From: a virus
Strand: one strand, 5' to 3'
DNA length: 64,000 nucleotides
IMG/VR virus record: IMGVR_UViG_3300032287_004484
Coordinates: 226,275-290,274 of that record
Shown piece by piece: positions 62,158 to 64,000 of the stretch. The position numbers and the translations under genes are program-made. Within the stretch, counting starts at the first letter, position 1. Every line of letters starts with the position of its first letter. Under the pieces are notes generated by a model that made no database searches, was not told the origin of the DNA, and saw nothing but the letters and a program-made list of their open reading frames with translations.

Positions 62158-63675
62158 ATGAAAAAGGTAAAAATTAAAATAGGTAAACTATTTGAAGCTA
62201 TTGAAAAATATGAAAAACATAACTTTTATACAGATGAAGAATATTATCCAAAAACAGAAATTAAATTAAAAGATAAAAATGGTGATTTTCAAAAAGTTCC
62301 AGCACTAATAAAAAAACGAGATCAAATCTTAAAAATTGTATTACAAAATAAAGATCTTCTTAAGGTAGGTACAAATCATATTATTTGTACCCAAAATTGG
62401 GAAGAAAAAAAATGTAAAGATTTAAACCTAAAAGATAAACTCATTAAAAACAATGCAAGTCTAGTTGGCATAGAAAGCATAAAACTAGAAGATGAAGAAG
62501 ATGTATTTGATCTTCAAATAGATAGTGAGGATCACTTATATTCTGATGCCAAAGGATATGTTCACCACAATACTTTTATTATGTCTATGGCGTGTAGTCT
62601 TTATAATACATCTAAAATTTTAGTTCTTTTTAATCGTACAGAACTTCTTTTTCAAACACGAGAAAAATTTGTTAAAGAGTATGGATTCAAAGAAGATGAA
62701 GTTGGTATAATTGGTGGCGGATCTTATGATGATTCGTGTAGAATAACACTTCTAACAACACAAAGTTATCAAAATATCTTTCATCTTTTTCCAGATATAA
62801 AAGTTATTATTACTGATGAGTGTCACGAAACTGGTAGAACGTCAACAGCAGAGAAGATTATTTATTCTTGTCAAAGCGCTTCTATTAAAATAGGTTTGTC
62901 AGCAACTGTATCAGTAATTGAAAATCCTTACGAAAAAATGAAATTACATGGTAACATAGGTCCAATCATACATAAGGTACCATACGATAAATTACGTGAT
63001 ATGGGAACACTAGCAACAGTATCAGTAACTATGTATAAAATAGGTGTTATAAATTCTATACCAATAATTGGATCTTGGAATGATGTTTATGAAACAATAA
63101 AAATTAAAAAACCAGAAGATATAGAGATTTATGAAAAATTAAATTATGAAATCGTTAAAGAAGGTAATAACATAAGTGCTAGAAAATTTATTTGTTATGG
63201 TGATGAAAGCAATTTATATATTTATAATTCCACTAGAAATGAACTCATTGCTAAAATAGCATCGCAAAAAGAAAGAGTTCTTATCCTATTCACTAAGTTA
63301 GCACATGGAAGAGAATTATTAAAACTTATTCCACATGGCATTTTAATTAGTGGTGATGATGATCGTTACGCTCGTGAACAAGCTAAACAAAAAATAAAAG
63401 ATGATCTAAACACAGTAATTATTGCGAGTTCTATTTTTGATGTCGGAGTAGATATACCAGCAATTAAAACACTTATCCTAGCTGGTAGTTCTGTAAGTAA
63501 TGTTAGAGTCATGCAAAAGATAGGTAGAGCAACTAGAAAAGATTTAAACACTCTTAAAGAAGACGCTGAAATAATTGATTTCATGCAATATGATAATCCT
63601 TTATCTTTAAAGCAAAGTAAAAAAAGAAAGAAGATATACGAAAATTTATTAAAGGTTCCTGTAACTTTAATATAA
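62158..63675 (+). CDS. uvsW-C: 138-residue C-intein fused to UvsW helicase C-terminal part
   Basis: Residues 1-138 are a C-intein: block B-like G-T-N-H-I-I-C-T (71-78), block F V-F-D-L-Q-I...H-L-Y-S-D, block G Y-V-H-H-N (134-138), then T139 as the +1 nucleophile. The C-extein (367 aa) has V-L-F-N-R-T, D-E-C-H-E-T (motif II), G-L-S-A-T (III) and Q-K-I-G-R-A-T-R (VI). 143 + 367 = 510 residues, against 503 in T4 UvsW. UvsW remodels forks and R-loops. Leaderless start under its own promoter. Confidence 0.92.
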   Translation: MKKVKIKIGKLFEAIEKYEKHNFYTDEEYYPKTEIKLKDKNGDFQKVPALIKKRDQILKIVLQNKDLLKVGTNHIICTQNWEEKKCKDLNLKDKLIKNNASLVGIESIKLEDEEDVFDLQIDSEDHLYSDAKGYVHHNTFIMSMACSLYNTSKILVLFNRTELLFQTREKFVKEYGFKEDEVGIIGGGSYDDSCRITLLTTQSYQNIFHLFPDIKVIITDECHETGRTSTAEKIIYSCQSASIKIGLSATVSVIENPYEKMKLHGNIGPIIHKVPYDKLRDMGTLATVSVTMYKIGVINSIPIIGSWNDVYETIKIKKPEDIEIYEKLNYEIVKEGNNISARKFICYGDESNLYIYNSTRNELIAKIASQKERVLILFTKLAHGRELLKLIPHGILISGDDDRYAREQAKQKIKDDLNTVIIASSIFDVGVDIPAIKTLILAGSSVSNVRVMQKIGRATRKDLNTLKEDAEIIDFMQYDNPLSLKQSKKRKKIYENLLKVPVTLI

Positions 63676-63691
63676 GGTTTAATTTTTGGGT

Positions 63692-63721
63692 TAATACATC
63701 TAATTAATTCTATATTACAAT
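63692..63721 (+). promoter_or_regulatory. GGG-box promoter
   Basis: TTTTTGGG then TAATAC, 18-bp spacer, TACAAT; drives 63755. Confidence 0.55.
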
Positions 63722-63754
63722 ACTATTATAGAAATTTAATTAGGAGCAGATACT

Positions 63755-64000
63755 ATGTTCGATACAAAAGAATATAAAAAACAATACTATGAAGAAAATA
63801 AGGATAACTTAAAAAAATATCAAAAACAATATTATAAAAAAAATAAAGAACAAAGTAAACAATACTATGAAGAAAATAAGGATAAGATTAAAAAATACTA
63901 TGAAGAAAACAAGGATAAGATTAAAATTTTCTATGAAGAAAATAAGGATAACTTAAAAAAATATCAAAAACAATATCGTGAAGAAAATAAGGATAAAATA
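63755..64000 (+). CDS. repetitive Tyr/Glu/Lys/Asn protein, 5' part only
   Basis: TAGGAGCAG before ATG 63755. Repeats of Y-Y-E-E-N-K-D-K-I-K-K run to the window edge (82 codons visible), with matching DNA repeats of AAGAAAATAAGGATAA. I recall such Y-Y-E-x-N-K-E repeats as N-terminal parts of phage proteins, some with an HNH domain behind; the rest is out of view. Confidence 0.6.
   Translation, partial: MFDTKEYKKQYYEENKDNLKKYQKQYYKKNKEQSKQYYEENKDKIKKYYEENKDKIKIFYEENKDNLKKYQKQYREENKDKI

Noticed and set aside
1-64000. Alternative genetic code with a reassigned stop
   Set aside because: TAA, TAG and TGA all occur as clean gene ends with ATGA/TAATG overlaps; only the 24767 TAA looks internal.

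Overview
The window is a very AT-rich stretch of what reads as a large T4-like (myovirus-type) bacteriophage genome. The evidence is the combination of a gp46/gp47 recombination nuclease, UvsX recombinase, gp32 single-strand binding protein, UvsW helicase, a DexA-like exonuclease, a T4-type polynucleotide kinase/phosphatase, two RNA ligases, phage tRNAs, many conserved small phage proteins, and dense short genes on both strands with ATGA/TAATG overlaps. No structural tail or capsid module, terminase, integrase or lysogeny module is visible, so this is mainly an early/middle region plus accessory islands. The genetic code is standard (TAA, TAG and TGA all act as stops); ATG, GTG and TTG starts are used. 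I cannot name the host.

Layout. 1-5.0 kb (minus): gp46, small membrane proteins, gp47 and a capsid-targeted-looking protein. 5.2-13.9 kb: Cas4-like nuclease, two TTG-started paralogues, tRNA-Leu and tRNA-Asn, small genes, a nucleotidyltransferase-fold protein and an exported M23 peptidase. 13.9-18.2 kb: a minus-strand accessory operon divergent from a MoxR ATPase and a VWA/metallopeptidase-like partner. 18.3-27.7 kb: an island of small paralogous genes, several with promoters of their own. 28-43 kb: Pnkp, RNA ligase, two ADP-ribosyltransferase-like proteins with W-x-x-G-x repeats, DexA, coiled-coil cargo-like proteins and a second RNA ligase. 43-54 kb: ClpP-like protease, FkbM methyltransferase, conserved T4-like proteins, gp32 and UvsX. 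54-60 kb: a second accessory island. 59.5-63.7 kb: UvsW encoded as two separate genes by a split intein, with three unrelated genes between the halves.

Four organising signals run across the window. (1) A promoter type: TTAAAC/TTAATC-like -35, an 18-bp spacer and TATAAT, often preceded by TTTTTAGG or TTTTGGG. More than 30 copies are visible, and many sit 5-9 nt before a start codon, implying leaderless mRNAs. (2) Shared C-termini, typically LEEWII or LEEHLI, on more than 20 small proteins, often encoding the next gene's Shine-Dalgarno and start. (3) N-terminal peptides of the form MK-(F/L)-x-K-x-L-x-x-(I/L)-x-E on nine proteins, resembling T4 capsid-targeting peptides and their protease cleavage sites. 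(4) Expansion of a YA-repeat protein family. Together these suggest a replication/recombination and RNA-repair core, a set of proteins probably packaged in the head for injection, and fast-evolving accessory islands.
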